Shown: one piece after another, positions 1 through 6,341 of the stretch
How positions within the stretch are numbered: the stretch's first letter is position 1
Layout of the letters: each line of letters starts with the position of its first letter
Source: Acidobacteriota bacterium
GTDB taxonomy: Bacteria > Acidobacteriota > Vicinamibacteria > Vicinamibacterales > 2-12-FULL-66-21
DNA length: 8,998 nt
NCBI GenBank assembly: GCA_013817065.1
Contig: JACDDJ010000147.1
Coordinates: 1-8,998 of the forward strand
Direction of reading: 5' to 3'
Position numbers and translations under genes: made by a program
Notes under the pieces: model-generated
Seen by the model: only the letters and a program-made list of their open reading frames with translations
What the model was told of the DNA's origin: nothing
Databases searched by the model: none

Positions 1-996
1 GATCTCAAACGTCCCAAGGCGCTGCGCCTCGGCGGTGATCTCCTCCTTGTCGAGCCCGACGAGCGGACGCAGGACCGGCATGCGGACGACGTCGTTGATC
101 GCCGCCATGTTCTCGAGGGTCTGTGACGCGACCTGCCCGACGACGTCGCCGGTGACGAGAGCCTGGGCCCGGTTGCGCCGTGCGATCGCTTCCGCGATGC
201 GCATCATCAGTCTGCGATAGATCACGACGCGCAGTGGCGGGGCGACCGCCAGCACGACACGCTGCTGAATCTCTCCGAAGGGGACGAGGAACAGGCGCGA
301 GTCGTATTGAAACGTGGTGAGCAGCGTCACCAGCTCTCGCGCCTTCTCCTGCGAGGCGCGCGACAGGATCGGATAGCTGTGGAAGTGGATGAACGTCACG
401 CGGCAGCCGCGCCGCAACAACCGCCACGCCGCGACAGGAGAGTCGATCCCTCCGGAGAGCAGGCATGCGACCCGTCCACTCGTCCCCGCCGGCAATCCTC
501 CGGCGCCAGGCTGCTTGTCGAAGTAGTAGAAGGCTTTGTCGGTCAGCCCCTCGACGTGGATCGTAAGCTCGGGCTTGGACAGATTCACCGTCCAGCCGCG
601 CGCCAGCTTGATCAAGCCTCCGACTTCCCGCTCGAGCTGCGGTGACGTGAGCGGGAAGCGCTTGTCGGCGCGGCGAGCCGATACCCGAAAGGTCGACACA
701 TCTCTGTCGCCGAGATCCTCGAGGATCTGTGATGCGATCGCCTCGACGTTCAGCGGGGCCGAACGCGCCAGCGAGAAGTTTGCGATGCCGAATACGTTTG
801 TGACCCGGTCGCGCACGGTCTTCCAGTCCGCGTCGTCCTCCAACAGGATCTCGATGCGGCCCATGAGCACGCGGACCTCTTTGACCCCGGTGCCTTTCGT
901 TGCCGTCCGCAGATTACGAGCGAGCCGGGAGACGAACCATGGACGGTTGTTCCCCTTGAGAGCGATCTCCTGATAGTGAACGATGATCGAGCGCAT
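1..996 (-). CDS. thiI: tRNA 4-thiouridine synthase ThiI (3' end beyond window)
   Basis: ThiI adenylates U8 of tRNA and transfers sulfur to form 4-thiouridine; in some bacteria it also supplies sulfur for the thiamin thiazole. The visible 332 residues begin with the family N-terminus (HYQEIALKGNNRPWF, about residues 7-21). A ferredoxin-like/THUMP region follows to about residue 165. The PP-loop ATP site is SGGIDSP at 181-187, and the ThiI block TGDVVGQVASQTLENM is at 282-297. The frame is still open at base 1, so the end of the AANH domain and any C-terminal rhodanese domain cannot be judged. The start is ATG at 994-996, chosen because the protein then begins exactly where the family does. It lies 6 bp after the hpnE stop, and I see no Shine-Dalgarno sequence, so translation is probably coupled to hpnE. 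It looks like the last visible gene of the operon that starts near 4708. Confidence 0.93.
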   Translation of the reverse strand, partial: MRSIIVHYQEIALKGNNRPWFVSRLARNLRTATKGTGVKEVRVLMGRIEILLEDDADWKTVRDRVTNVFGIANFSLARSAPLNVEAIASQILEDLGDRDVSTFRVSARRADKRFPLTSPQLEREVGGLIKLARGWTVNLSKPELTIHVEGLTDKAFYYFDKQPGAGGLPAGTSGRVACLLSGGIDSPVAAWRLLRRGCRVTFIHFHSYPILSRASQEKARELVTLLTTFQYDSRLFLVPFGEIQQRVVLAVAPPLRVVIYRRLMMRIAEAIARRNRAQALVTGDVVGQVASQTLENMAAINDVVRMPVLRPLVGLDKEEITAEAQRLGTFEI

Positions 997-1002
997 CTAC
1001 TG

Positions 1003-2376
1003 TTAGTTGTACCCCGAATCGAGTATCGCAAGCGCCGCGCGGTGGCCGCTGAGCGCCGCGCTTTCGATCGTGCCTGGCAGGTCCGTCGCCGTCCAGTCAC
1101 CAGCGAGCACGAATCCGGGAAGCGCCGTCAGCGACGGTGGACGCTTCGGCTGTCCATGTGTGAGAGAGAACGTCGCCTGCCTTTCGCGGACGACGGTGGC
1201 GCGAATCAGCGTCGCACTGCGCGCGTCCGGCAGCGCGTCGGCAACCTCGCGGACAGCCAGTGCGACGAGCTCATCGCGGGTCATCGGCGTCACTGCTTCT
1301 GCCGCACTCACCACGAGGGAGAGGTGAGACGCCGCTTCTCCAAAGACGCGGCGCTTGTCGAAGATCCACTGGACGGTTCGTCCCGTCAGCCCGACGAAGG
1401 CGTCCTGCATCACGACGCGGTCGTACCAAAGGTTGACGGTGACGATGGGCATCGACGCCATCGCCGAGGCGTCCGCTATGGTGCTCGCGAGTGGCGGGGG
1501 GACGGCGGCGAAGAGCGTCCGCAGCGCGTGCCAAGGGACCGCGCTGATCACGTGCGTTGCCGGTATCCGTTCGCCGCGGACCTCGACGGCGGTGACGCCG
1601 CTGTCGTCCGCGATTACGCGCGCGAGCGCTCCGGTGCGGACTTCGCCGCCGCGGCTCTCGATGAACGCTCGTGCCGGCTCCGCGTACATCTCGTGCAGAG
1701 GACGCTTCGGCAGGACGAGCGATGCCGCCGTCTTGTCCGTGCTGAACATCTCCTGGAGTACGCGGACGAAAGGCGCCGCGGCCGCCTGGGCGATCGGCTG
1801 ATTGAGCGCCGCTATTGCGAGCGGCTCCCAGAGCGCGGTGACGATCCCGGCCGACTGGCCATGCGCACGCAGCCAGCCGAGGACCGTCTCGCTCCGGTCC
1901 AGGCTCTGATTTCCGAGTCGCAGGAGCGCCGGCGCGAGGCGGAGCGCTGACAGGCGGTCGGTGAGGGGGAGGCCGCGCCAGCGGAGCACGCCCGCGAGCA
2001 GGTGTAGCGGTGCGGGGAGCCAGACGGGGCACCGAAGCTCCGTTCTCAGACCTTCGGGTCCGATGAAGGGAATCGCGAGAGCAGGCTGCGTCTGGACGTT
2101 TCCTTCCGCTCCGATCCGCTTCAGGAACGCGAGCGTCTCGCGGTAGCAGCCGAACATCACGTGCTGCCCGTTGTCCACCAGCTCGCCGGTGTCGCGATCC
2201 TCGAAGGCCGTCGCCCGCCCACCGAGACGCGGCCGGGCGTCCAGCACGATGACGCGGACACCCCGCTCGGCCAACAGCGTCGCCGCACTCAACCCGGCAA
2301 ATCCTGCCCCGATGACGACCACATGGGGCCTGACCCCATTGGGCGCCGGCCCCGTTTTCTGTGTCAGAGGGGTCAC
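1003..2376 (-). CDS. hpnE: Hydroxysqualene dehydroxylase HpnE (FAD-dependent)
   Basis: HpnE reduces hydroxysqualene to squalene, the last step of the HpnCDE route. With the GTG start at 2376 the protein has 457 residues. The dinucleotide-binding motif VIGAGFAG spans residues 21-28, followed by LGGRA at 51-55. Near the C-terminus, AGDWTATDLPGTIESA (about 425-440) is the second FAD-contact block of amine-oxidase-fold desaturases. The gene follows hpnD by 6 bp, and a run of six G lies 9 nt before this GTG, a usable ribosome binding site. Odd point: residues 1 to about 17 have no counterpart in the family, which normally starts at the FAD motif. They are encoded by a palindromic repeat (2323-2375). 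An alternative GTG at 2322-2320 (residue 19) would remove this extension, so the start is uncertain. The assignment as HpnE rather than another phytoene-desaturase-like enzyme is supported by the adjacent hpnC and hpnD. Confidence 0.93.
   Translation of the reverse strand: MTPLTQKTGPAPNGVRPHVVVIGAGFAGLSAATLLAERGVRVIVLDARPRLGGRATAFEDRDTGELVDNGQHVMFGCYRETLAFLKRIGAEGNVQTQPALAIPFIGPEGLRTELRCPVWLPAPLHLLAGVLRWRGLPLTDRLSALRLAPALLRLGNQSLDRSETVLGWLRAHGQSAGIVTALWEPLAIAALNQPIAQAAAAPFVRVLQEMFSTDKTAASLVLPKRPLHEMYAEPARAFIESRGGEVRTGALARVIADDSGVTAVEVRGERIPATHVISAVPWHALRTLFAAVPPPLASTIADASAMASMPIVTVNLWYDRVVMQDAFVGLTGRTVQWIFDKRRVFGEAASHLSLVVSAAEAVTPMTRDELVALAVREVADALPDARSATLIRATVVRERQATFSLTHGQPKRPPSLTALPGFVLAGDWTATDLPGTIESAALSGHRAALAILDSGYN
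2323..2375. repeat. Palindromic GGGGTCAG-type element at the hpnE 5' end
   Basis: The stretch holds nested inverted repeats. ATGGGG (2323-2328) and CCCCAT (2334-2339) flank a 5-nt loop. TGACCCC (2331-2337) pairs with GGGGTCA (2369-2375) across 31 nt. Between them is a GC-palindromic core around GGCGCCGGCCCC (2342-2353). The composition differs from normal coding sequence and resembles REP-like palindromes seen at gene boundaries in several high-GC bacteria (a resemblance from memory, not searched). It either encodes the N-terminal tail of HpnE or forms the hpnD-hpnE spacer. Confidence 0.55.
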
Positions 2377-2382
2377 CGCAAA

Positions 2383-3210
2383 TTACCCCCCATTTTTCAG
2401 CCAGGTCTTCACGGCGATCAGCGCGCGGCGTGGACGGGGAATGCGGATCACGCCTGAAAAGACGTCGTAGTCATTGCTCTCGATCTTTTCGAGGATCGAG
2501 AAGTAGATGGCGCCCATGATCTCGGCAGCGACCAGCCGCCGCCCGTCGGCGGACGGCCGGGACGCCCTGGCGCGGACGTAGTACTCGCGCGCGCGCGACG
2601 CCTGGTAAGCGAGCAGCGCTTTGACCTCGCGGGACTGGATACCGCGGCCGGCATTCGCCGCCTCCCGCCGCAGCGCATCCTCGCTGACCCCAAAGCGTCG
2701 GAGGTCTTCCTGCGGCAGGTAGACCCGACCGATCGCAAGATCCTTCGGAACGTCACGCAGGATGTTGGTCAACTGCAGCGCCACGCCAAGGTTGGTCGCA
2801 TACTGACGCGTGCGCGGATCGCTGTAGCCGAAGATCTCCACGCACATCAGTCCTACCGCCGATGCGACACGGATGCAGTACTCGTACAGGTCCGCGAAGG
2901 TTTCATAGCGACGCGAACCGATATCCATCTCGACGCCTTCGACAAGTGCATCGAAGGCAGCCCGCGGCAGATTGAACTTCGGGATGAGCGGTGCGAGCGC
3001 CTGCCCCTGCCGCGTAACGGGCGCGCCGCCTTCGAAGCATGCGGCAACCTCTCGCTTCCAGATCGCTACCTGCGCCGCCTCGGTCCCCGCCTCCGCCTCG
3101 TCCACGGCATCGTCGACGGCCCGGCAGAAGTCCCACACGGCGATGATGGCCGCGCGCTTCTCGGCCGGAAGCACCATGAAGGAGTAGTAGAAGTTTGTGT
3201 CGCGGGCCAT
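2383..3210 (-). CDS. hpnD: Presqualene diphosphate synthase HpnD
   Basis: HpnD is a trans-isoprenyl diphosphate synthase of the squalene/phytoene synthase fold. It condenses two farnesyl diphosphates into presqualene diphosphate, which HpnC then uses. The protein has 275 residues, the usual size. The first aspartate-rich, Mg-diphosphate-binding motif is DDAVD at 33-37, within VWDFCRAVDDAVDE. The second is RDVPKD at 152-157, in LTNILRDVPKDLAIGRVYLP. The opening MARDTNFYYSFMVLP is typical of HpnD-type proteins and fixes ATG 3210 as the start. No Shine-Dalgarno is visible: the 20 nt before the ATG belong to a tandem repeat that fills the gap to hpnC. The stop lies 6 bp before the GTG of hpnE, and the G-run coding for the last glycines may serve as the hpnE ribosome binding site. 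HpnD versus HpnC was decided by the residues around the motifs and by gene order. Confidence 0.94.
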   Translation of the reverse strand: MARDTNFYYSFMVLPAEKRAAIIAVWDFCRAVDDAVDEAEAGTEAAQVAIWKREVAACFEGGAPVTRQGQALAPLIPKFNLPRAAFDALVEGVEMDIGSRRYETFADLYEYCIRVASAVGLMCVEIFGYSDPRTRQYATNLGVALQLTNILRDVPKDLAIGRVYLPQEDLRRFGVSEDALRREAANAGRGIQSREVKALLAYQASRAREYYVRARASRPSADGRRLVAAEIMGAIYFSILEKIESNDYDVFSGVIRIPRPRRALIAVKTWLKNGG

Positions 3211-3214
3211 AAAA

Positions 3215-3324
3215 CGTGCTGCGTGCTACCTGCTACGTGCGAAGTGCGGTGCGAAGTGCGGGGTGCTATGTGCTGTGCGATGTGCTACGTGCTGTGCTAC
3301 GTGCTGTGCGACGTGCTACGTGCT
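3215..3324. repeat. Degenerate GTGCTAC/GTGCT tandem repeat between hpnC and hpnD
   Basis: About 110 bp are built of 7-mers (GTGCTAC, GTGCGAC, GTGCGAA, GTGCTAT) alternating with 5-mers (GTGCT, GTGCG), giving an approximate 12-bp period read on the plus strand. The clearest part is 3270-3324, where GTGCT and GTGCTAC/GTGCGAC units follow one another almost without interruption. The repeat fills the whole 86-bp hpnC-hpnD spacer and runs about 28 bp into the end of hpnC, supplying its last eight or so codons and its stop. It has no spacers of constant length, so it is not a CRISPR. Confidence 0.85.
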
Positions 3325-4181
3325 CGCCACGTGAGGACGCCGAAAAGAATCCCAGCAGCGTCGGACGCCGACAGCTTGGGACGACTGTGTAGTGTGTCGT
3401 AGTCGAGAGCCTTCACCTTGTCCAGAATTCGCATGCCGCCGAGCCATGTCGCCCGGAGTTCCCAACGCAGGCGGCCGGTCACGGCATCGGTGACCGGACG
3501 ACCCTCGGCGAAGAGACGGCGGGTCCGCTCGACGGCTGCGCGCATGGTGGATCGCCACGCCGGCGTCATGGCGGCGCCATCGAGGTCTCCTTCAGCGGCA
3601 CCGTGGACCTGCCGTTCCTCGGCGGGCACATAGAGTCTGCCGTTGCGCCAGTCCACGCCGAAATCCTGCCAGAAGTTCGCCAGCTGCAACGCCGTGCACA
3701 GGGCGTCGGAGGATCTGTCGGCCGAATCGCTCCGGACGCCTGCGATCCGCAGGACCAGGCGTCCGACCGGATTGGCCGACCGGCGGCAGTAGTCGAGCAC
3801 GTCGGTCCAGCTTTCGTATCTCGTGACAGTCACGTCCTGTCGAAAGGCGCTGAGGAGATCCTCGAACAGATCGACCGGCAGCGCACAGCGTTCCATGGTA
3901 TCCCGCAGCGCGATGAAGATGGGATCTGTGGACGGCGGCGGCTGGCTGACACTGCGGCGCAGGCGTGCATGCCAGTCATCGAGGAGCTGGCGGCGGACTT
4001 CCGGTGGACGTGACGGCTCGTCCGCAAAATCGTCGGCCGTTCGCGCGAACGCGTAGACCGCCGCGATGTGCCGGCGCATCCGTGCCGGAACGAGCACGGA
4101 CGCGACCGGAAAATTCTCGTAGTGGCTTCTCGCCAGGCGCTCGCAATGCTCGTACGCGGCGCTGATCTGCGGATCTACCAC
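3297..4181 (-). CDS. hpnC: Hydroxysqualene synthase HpnC
   Basis: HpnC converts presqualene diphosphate, made by HpnD, to hydroxysqualene. With the GTG start at 4181 it has 294 residues, normal for the family. The aspartate motifs are DDFAD at 50-54 (in YAFARTADDFADE) and QDFGVD at 172-177 (in LQLANFWQDFGVDWRNGRLYVP). The second motif, with FWQDF, separates HpnC from HpnD. The frame stays open upstream to 4319, but family similarity starts only near residue 8 (AAYEHCERLARSHYENFPV), and a longer start would sit deep inside the adenosyltransferase gene. GTG 4181 overlaps that gene's stop by 7 bp, and GGAA lies about 6 nt before it, so translational coupling is likely. Odd point: the last eight residues (ARSTSHST) and the TAG stop are encoded by the tandem repeat that follows, so the natural C-terminus has probably been replaced or lengthened. 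Confidence 0.92.
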   Translation of the reverse strand: MVDPQISAAYEHCERLARSHYENFPVASVLVPARMRRHIAAVYAFARTADDFADEPSRPPEVRRQLLDDWHARLRRSVSQPPPSTDPIFIALRDTMERCALPVDLFEDLLSAFRQDVTVTRYESWTDVLDYCRRSANPVGRLVLRIAGVRSDSADRSSDALCTALQLANFWQDFGVDWRNGRLYVPAEERQVHGAAEGDLDGAAMTPAWRSTMRAAVERTRRLFAEGRPVTDAVTGRLRWELRATWLGGMRILDKVKALDYDTLHSRPKLSASDAAGILFGVLTWRARSTSHST

Positions 4182-4708
4182 TCGGTTTCCGGCGTGCTGC
4201 TGCGGTGATTGGCGGCGCGTGCCATCACAAAGAGGAGATCGGACACCCGGTTGATGTAGATCAGCAGCTCCGGCTCGAGTCCACCGAGCGCAACCATGGC
4301 ACGCTCGGCGCGCCGGCACACCGTCCGTGCGACGTGGAGTGCGGCGGCGGCCGGCGATCCGCCCGGCAGGATGAAACGGCGCAGCGGCGTCAGCTCGGTC
4401 TCGAGCGTATCGATCCAGTTCTCGAGCTGTGCGATGTCCTCGGGAGAGATCGCCGCCTTCGTCACGCGATCGGCGATCCGGTGCGATGGATCGGCCAGCG
4501 TTGCTCCCAGGGCGAACAGATCCCGCTGCATCCGTTCGAGCATCCCGTTCAGCTGGGCATCAGCCGACGCGGCCCGCGCGAGGCCGAGGCAGGCGTTCAG
4601 TTCGTCCACCTCGCCGTAGGTCGCTACGCGCACGTCAGACTTCAGCACGCGGGTGCCGTCGAAGAGCCCGGTCTCACCCGCATCGCCGGTCTTGGTGTAG
4701 ATTTTCAC
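4175..4708 (-). CDS. PduO-type ATP:cob(I)alamin adenosyltransferase
   Basis: The enzyme transfers the adenosyl group of ATP to cob(I)alamin, giving adenosylcobalamin (vitamin B12 coenzyme). At 177 residues it is a complete single-domain member of the PduO/MMAB family. The N-terminal ATP-binding signature is YTKTGDAGETGLFDGTRV (4-21), followed by YGEVDELNACLG (31-42). FILPGG is at 112-117, the RTVCRRAER helix at 128-136, and YINRVSDLLFVMAR at 151-164. It is not the CobA/BtuR type, which has a P-loop. The start codon is GTG at 4708; it puts the conserved KIYTKTGD at the very N-terminus. There is no Shine-Dalgarno, but a perfect TATAAT ends 7 nt before the GTG, pointing to a leaderless mRNA. It is the first gene of the minus-strand operon and overlaps hpnC by 7 bp. 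No other cobalamin gene is in the window. Confidence 0.93.
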   Translation of the reverse strand: MKIYTKTGDAGETGLFDGTRVLKSDVRVATYGEVDELNACLGLARAASADAQLNGMLERMQRDLFALGATLADPSHRIADRVTKAAISPEDIAQLENWIDTLETELTPLRRFILPGGSPAAAALHVARTVCRRAERAMVALGGLEPELLIYINRVSDLLFVMARAANHRSSTPETEW

Positions 4709-4715
4709 GAACCCG

Positions 4716-4721
4716 ATTATA
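4716..4721 (-). promoter_or_regulatory. -10 box (TATAAT) of the adenosyltransferase-hpnCDE-thiI operon
   Basis: This is a perfect TATAAT on the minus strand with 7 nt (4709-4715) between it and the GTG start codon. That spacing places the expected transcription start at or next to the start codon, as in leaderless genes. No good -35 is present; the best candidate is CTGGCA at 4737-4742 with a short 15-bp spacer. Confidence 0.55.
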
Positions 4722-4737
4722 GAAGCACAGGCGAATT

Positions 4738-4757
4738 GCCAGGCGCGGACGCCTGGC
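4738..4757. repeat. Perfect 8-bp inverted repeat between the divergent adenosyltransferase and mutY genes
   Basis: GCCAGGCG (4738-4745) and CGCCTGGC (4750-4757) form a perfect stem around the tetranucleotide CGGA. It lies in the 59-bp divergent intergenic region, just upstream of the TATAAT on one side and 10 bp before the mutY ATG on the other. It could be an operator for one or both promoters, a hairpin in the mutY leader, or a REP-like repeat. It has no U-tract, so it is not an intrinsic terminator. Confidence 0.5.
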
Positions 4758-4767
4758 CATCAATAAC

Positions 4768-5478
4768 ATGCCGTCACTCCGGCGCGCCGCTAAAGGCGCG
4801 CAACCTCCCCAGCTCCCGTCACCCAATCGCCGCCAGTGGTTTCGCCGCCGCCTGCTCGAGTGGTATCGCCGCAATGGCCGGGATCTGCCCTGGCGGAACA
4901 CCGGCGATCCGTATCACATCCTCGTTTCCGAGGTGATGCTGCAGCAGACGCAGGTCGACCGCGTTCTGCCGAAGTACGCCGAATGGCTGGCGAAGTATCC
5001 AAGCCTCGCGGCGCTCGCCGATGCACCCGTGGACGATGTGACGCAGACCTGGCGGCCGCTCGGTTACAACATCCGTCCGCGGCGGTTGCATGCGATCGCT
5101 CGCGAATCGGTGGAGCGTTACGGCGGCGAGCTCCCGTCGGACGAGGCGACATTGTTGTCGTTCAAGGGCATCGGCGAGTACACCGCCGGCGCCGTCCTCA
5201 GCTTTGCCTTCGGCCAGCGCAAGGCGATCCTCGACACCAACGTCGCGCGTGTGCTCTTTCGGATCTTCATAGGCGTCGGGGATCCAAAGTCGCACGGCAT
5301 GAAGCGTCACCTGTGGGAGGTCTCGCGGACGGTCCTGCCGAGGCGGCACGTCTTCGATTTCAACCAGGCGCTGATGGACTTTGGTGCGACGCACTGCTCG
5401 GCGCGAAAGCCGAAATGCGGGACCTGCCCGATGCGGGCGAGCTGCGCCAGCTACCCCTTCGAGGCCGCGACGGAGTGA
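4768..5478 (+). CDS. mutY: A/G-specific adenine glycosylase MutY, short form
   Basis: MutY removes adenine mispaired with 8-oxoguanine. The protein has 236 residues. LPWR is at 40-43. SEVMLQQTQV (54-63) carries the catalytic Glu55. The helix-hairpin-helix GIGEYTAGAV (134-143) has Tyr138 at the position of the Geobacillus MutY catalytic tyrosine. LDTNVARVL (155-163) carries the catalytic Asp156. The 4Fe-4S cluster ligands Cys210, 217, 220 and 226 fit C-x6-C-x2-C-x5-C. Glu55 and Asp156 together argue for MutY rather than endonuclease III. The protein stops ten residues after the last cluster cysteine, so the usual MutT-like C-terminal domain that reads 8-oxoG (about 120 residues in E. coli) is absent. 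In the normally strong GLGYYxRxR block this protein has PLGYNIRPR (98-106). The ATG at 4768 has no clear ribosome binding site; residues 1-20 are non-conserved, so a later start is possible. A NUDIX gene overlaps its stop by 4 bp. Confidence 0.9.
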   Translation: MPSLRRAAKGAQPPQLPSPNRRQWFRRRLLEWYRRNGRDLPWRNTGDPYHILVSEVMLQQTQVDRVLPKYAEWLAKYPSLAALADAPVDDVTQTWRPLGYNIRPRRLHAIARESVERYGGELPSDEATLLSFKGIGEYTAGAVLSFAFGQRKAILDTNVARVLFRIFIGVGDPKSHGMKRHLWEVSRTVLPRRHVFDFNQALMDFGATHCSARKPKCGTCPMRASCASYPFEAATE

Positions 5479-5864
5479 CCGTCCCGCGCATCATCGTGAC
5501 CGCCGCGGTCATTCGCGACGGTCGGAACTACTTCGTGACGCGCCGGCACCGGGGCGTCCACCTCGAGGGCTATTGGGAGTTCCCAGGCGGAAAGTGTGAG
5601 CCCGGCGAAGCGCTCGATCGATGCCTCGTGCGCGAGATCCGCGAAGAGCTGGACGTCGATGTCAGGGTTGAGGCCGAACTTTTATCCTGCACCCATGAAT
5701 ATCCCGAACGGATCGTCGAGCTGCACTTCTTCGACTGCGTGCTGGAGGGGGAGCCCCGGCCGATGCTGGGCCAGGAGATGCGGTGGGTGCCGCAGGCGGA
5801 ACTGCGACGCTTGCAGTTTCCGCCCGCGGACGATGAGTTGATTGAACTGTTGGAACGAACCTAG
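5475..5864 (+). CDS. MutT-like NUDIX (d)NTP pyrophosphohydrolase
   Basis: The product has 129 residues, the size of E. coli MutT and NudG. It probably hydrolyses oxidised or modified nucleoside triphosphates such as 8-oxo-dGTP to the monophosphate. The NUDIX box runs from Gly39 to Val61: GGKCEPGE, then REIREELDV, matching G-x5-E-x7-RE-U-x-EE-x-G-U except that Asp60 replaces the last glycine. The metal-binding glutamates (Glu54, Glu57, Glu58) are kept. The frame is open far upstream, but that part is the mutY gene in another frame. The GTG at 5475, inside the GTGA overlap with the mutY stop, gives the family-like N-terminus VTVPRIIVTAAVIRDGRNYFV. The 4-bp overlap implies translational coupling with mutY, and both enzymes would act against oxidised guanine. 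It could instead be a CTP pyrophosphohydrolase, or serve in trans for the domain this MutY lacks. Confidence 0.88.
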   Translation: MTVPRIIVTAAVIRDGRNYFVTRRHRGVHLEGYWEFPGGKCEPGEALDRCLVREIREELDVDVRVEAELLSCTHEYPERIVELHFFDCVLEGEPRPMLGQEMRWVPQAELRRLQFPPADDELIELLERT

Positions 5865-6319
5865 CGCCGCTTGAGCGTCTCGACCCCGCTCACAGCACCC
5901 AGGCAGGTGGTGCCAGAGTACGGGATGCGAATCGAATCGACCAGCAGCTCGGCCGTGCCGTTGAGGGTCACGTTGCAGGACGTCAAGCCCGGTGCCGTGG
6001 CATTGGCCTGACTGCTCCACGCCACCTTGCCGTCAGTCGTGAACGATCCTTGCGCGGTGCCTGTCAGTTTCAGATCGCCGGCACACGACGCGCTGAAGGA
6101 GCCGCGCGCGCTGGTTCCGGTCTGCTCCGTGGCATTCCACTTGAAGTCCGTGCATGAGCTGGGAGAGGGGACGAGGTTTCCCGACGTCCAGTTGCCCATC
6201 AGCGCGCCGTTGCCCGCCGCGGTCGGTCCGGTGAGAGAGCTTTCACGTTCGAAGCCGATGCACCCGGTCGCCGACAGAGCGGCGAACGACAGCAGGGCTA
6301 CCAGTATTCGATTCTTCAT
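5861..6319 (-). CDS. Small secreted lipoprotein of unknown function
   Basis: I do not recognise the family. The 152-residue product starts with Lys-Asn-Arg and a hydrophobic stretch (ILVALLSFAALS, 5-16). This is followed by ATGC, with Cys20 as the probable lipidated residue, so it is most likely a lipoprotein exported by Sec and processed by signal peptidase II. The lipobox has Ala instead of Leu at -3, which is weaker than usual. The mature part is rich in Ser, Thr, Gly and Asn, contains no obvious transmembrane segment, and has four cysteines (56, 79, 115, 139) that could form two disulfides. Alternating polar and hydrophobic strands (for example GDLKLTGTAQGSF, SCNVTLNGTAELLV) suggest an all-beta fold. 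The ATG at 6319 is set by the signal peptide; the ribosome binding site is weak. Its stop codon interlocks with that of the convergent mutT-like gene in the shared tetranucleotide CTAG. Confidence 0.75.
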   Translation of the reverse strand: MKNRILVALLSFAALSATGCIGFERESSLTGPTAAGNGALMGNWTSGNLVPSPSSCTDFKWNATEQTGTSARGSFSASCAGDLKLTGTAQGSFTTDGKVAWSSQANATAPGLTSCNVTLNGTAELLVDSIRIPYSGTTCLGAVSGVETLKRR

Positions 6320-6341
6320 GTTCTTTATCTCGGTCGGAAAG

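Noticed and set aside
976..1950. 324-residue plus-strand open frame opposite hpnE
   Set aside because: It is antisense to a clear HpnE with FAD motifs. Its product is an Arg/Asp/Glu-rich composition typical of shadow frames in GC-rich DNA, with no recognisable domain.
3215..3324. CRISPR array
   Set aside because: The units are 5-7 bp, contiguous and degenerate, with no spacers, and no cas gene is present.
4182..4319. Upstream extension of the hpnC frame
   Set aside because: It lies inside the adenosyltransferase gene, its translation resembles no synthase, and family similarity begins just after GTG 4181.
4836..5474. Long in-frame extension before the mutT-like gene, suggesting a fusion protein
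   Set aside because: It is the mutY sequence read in another frame (Arg/Ala-rich, no motif), while the true mutY frame carries the catalytic and cluster residues.
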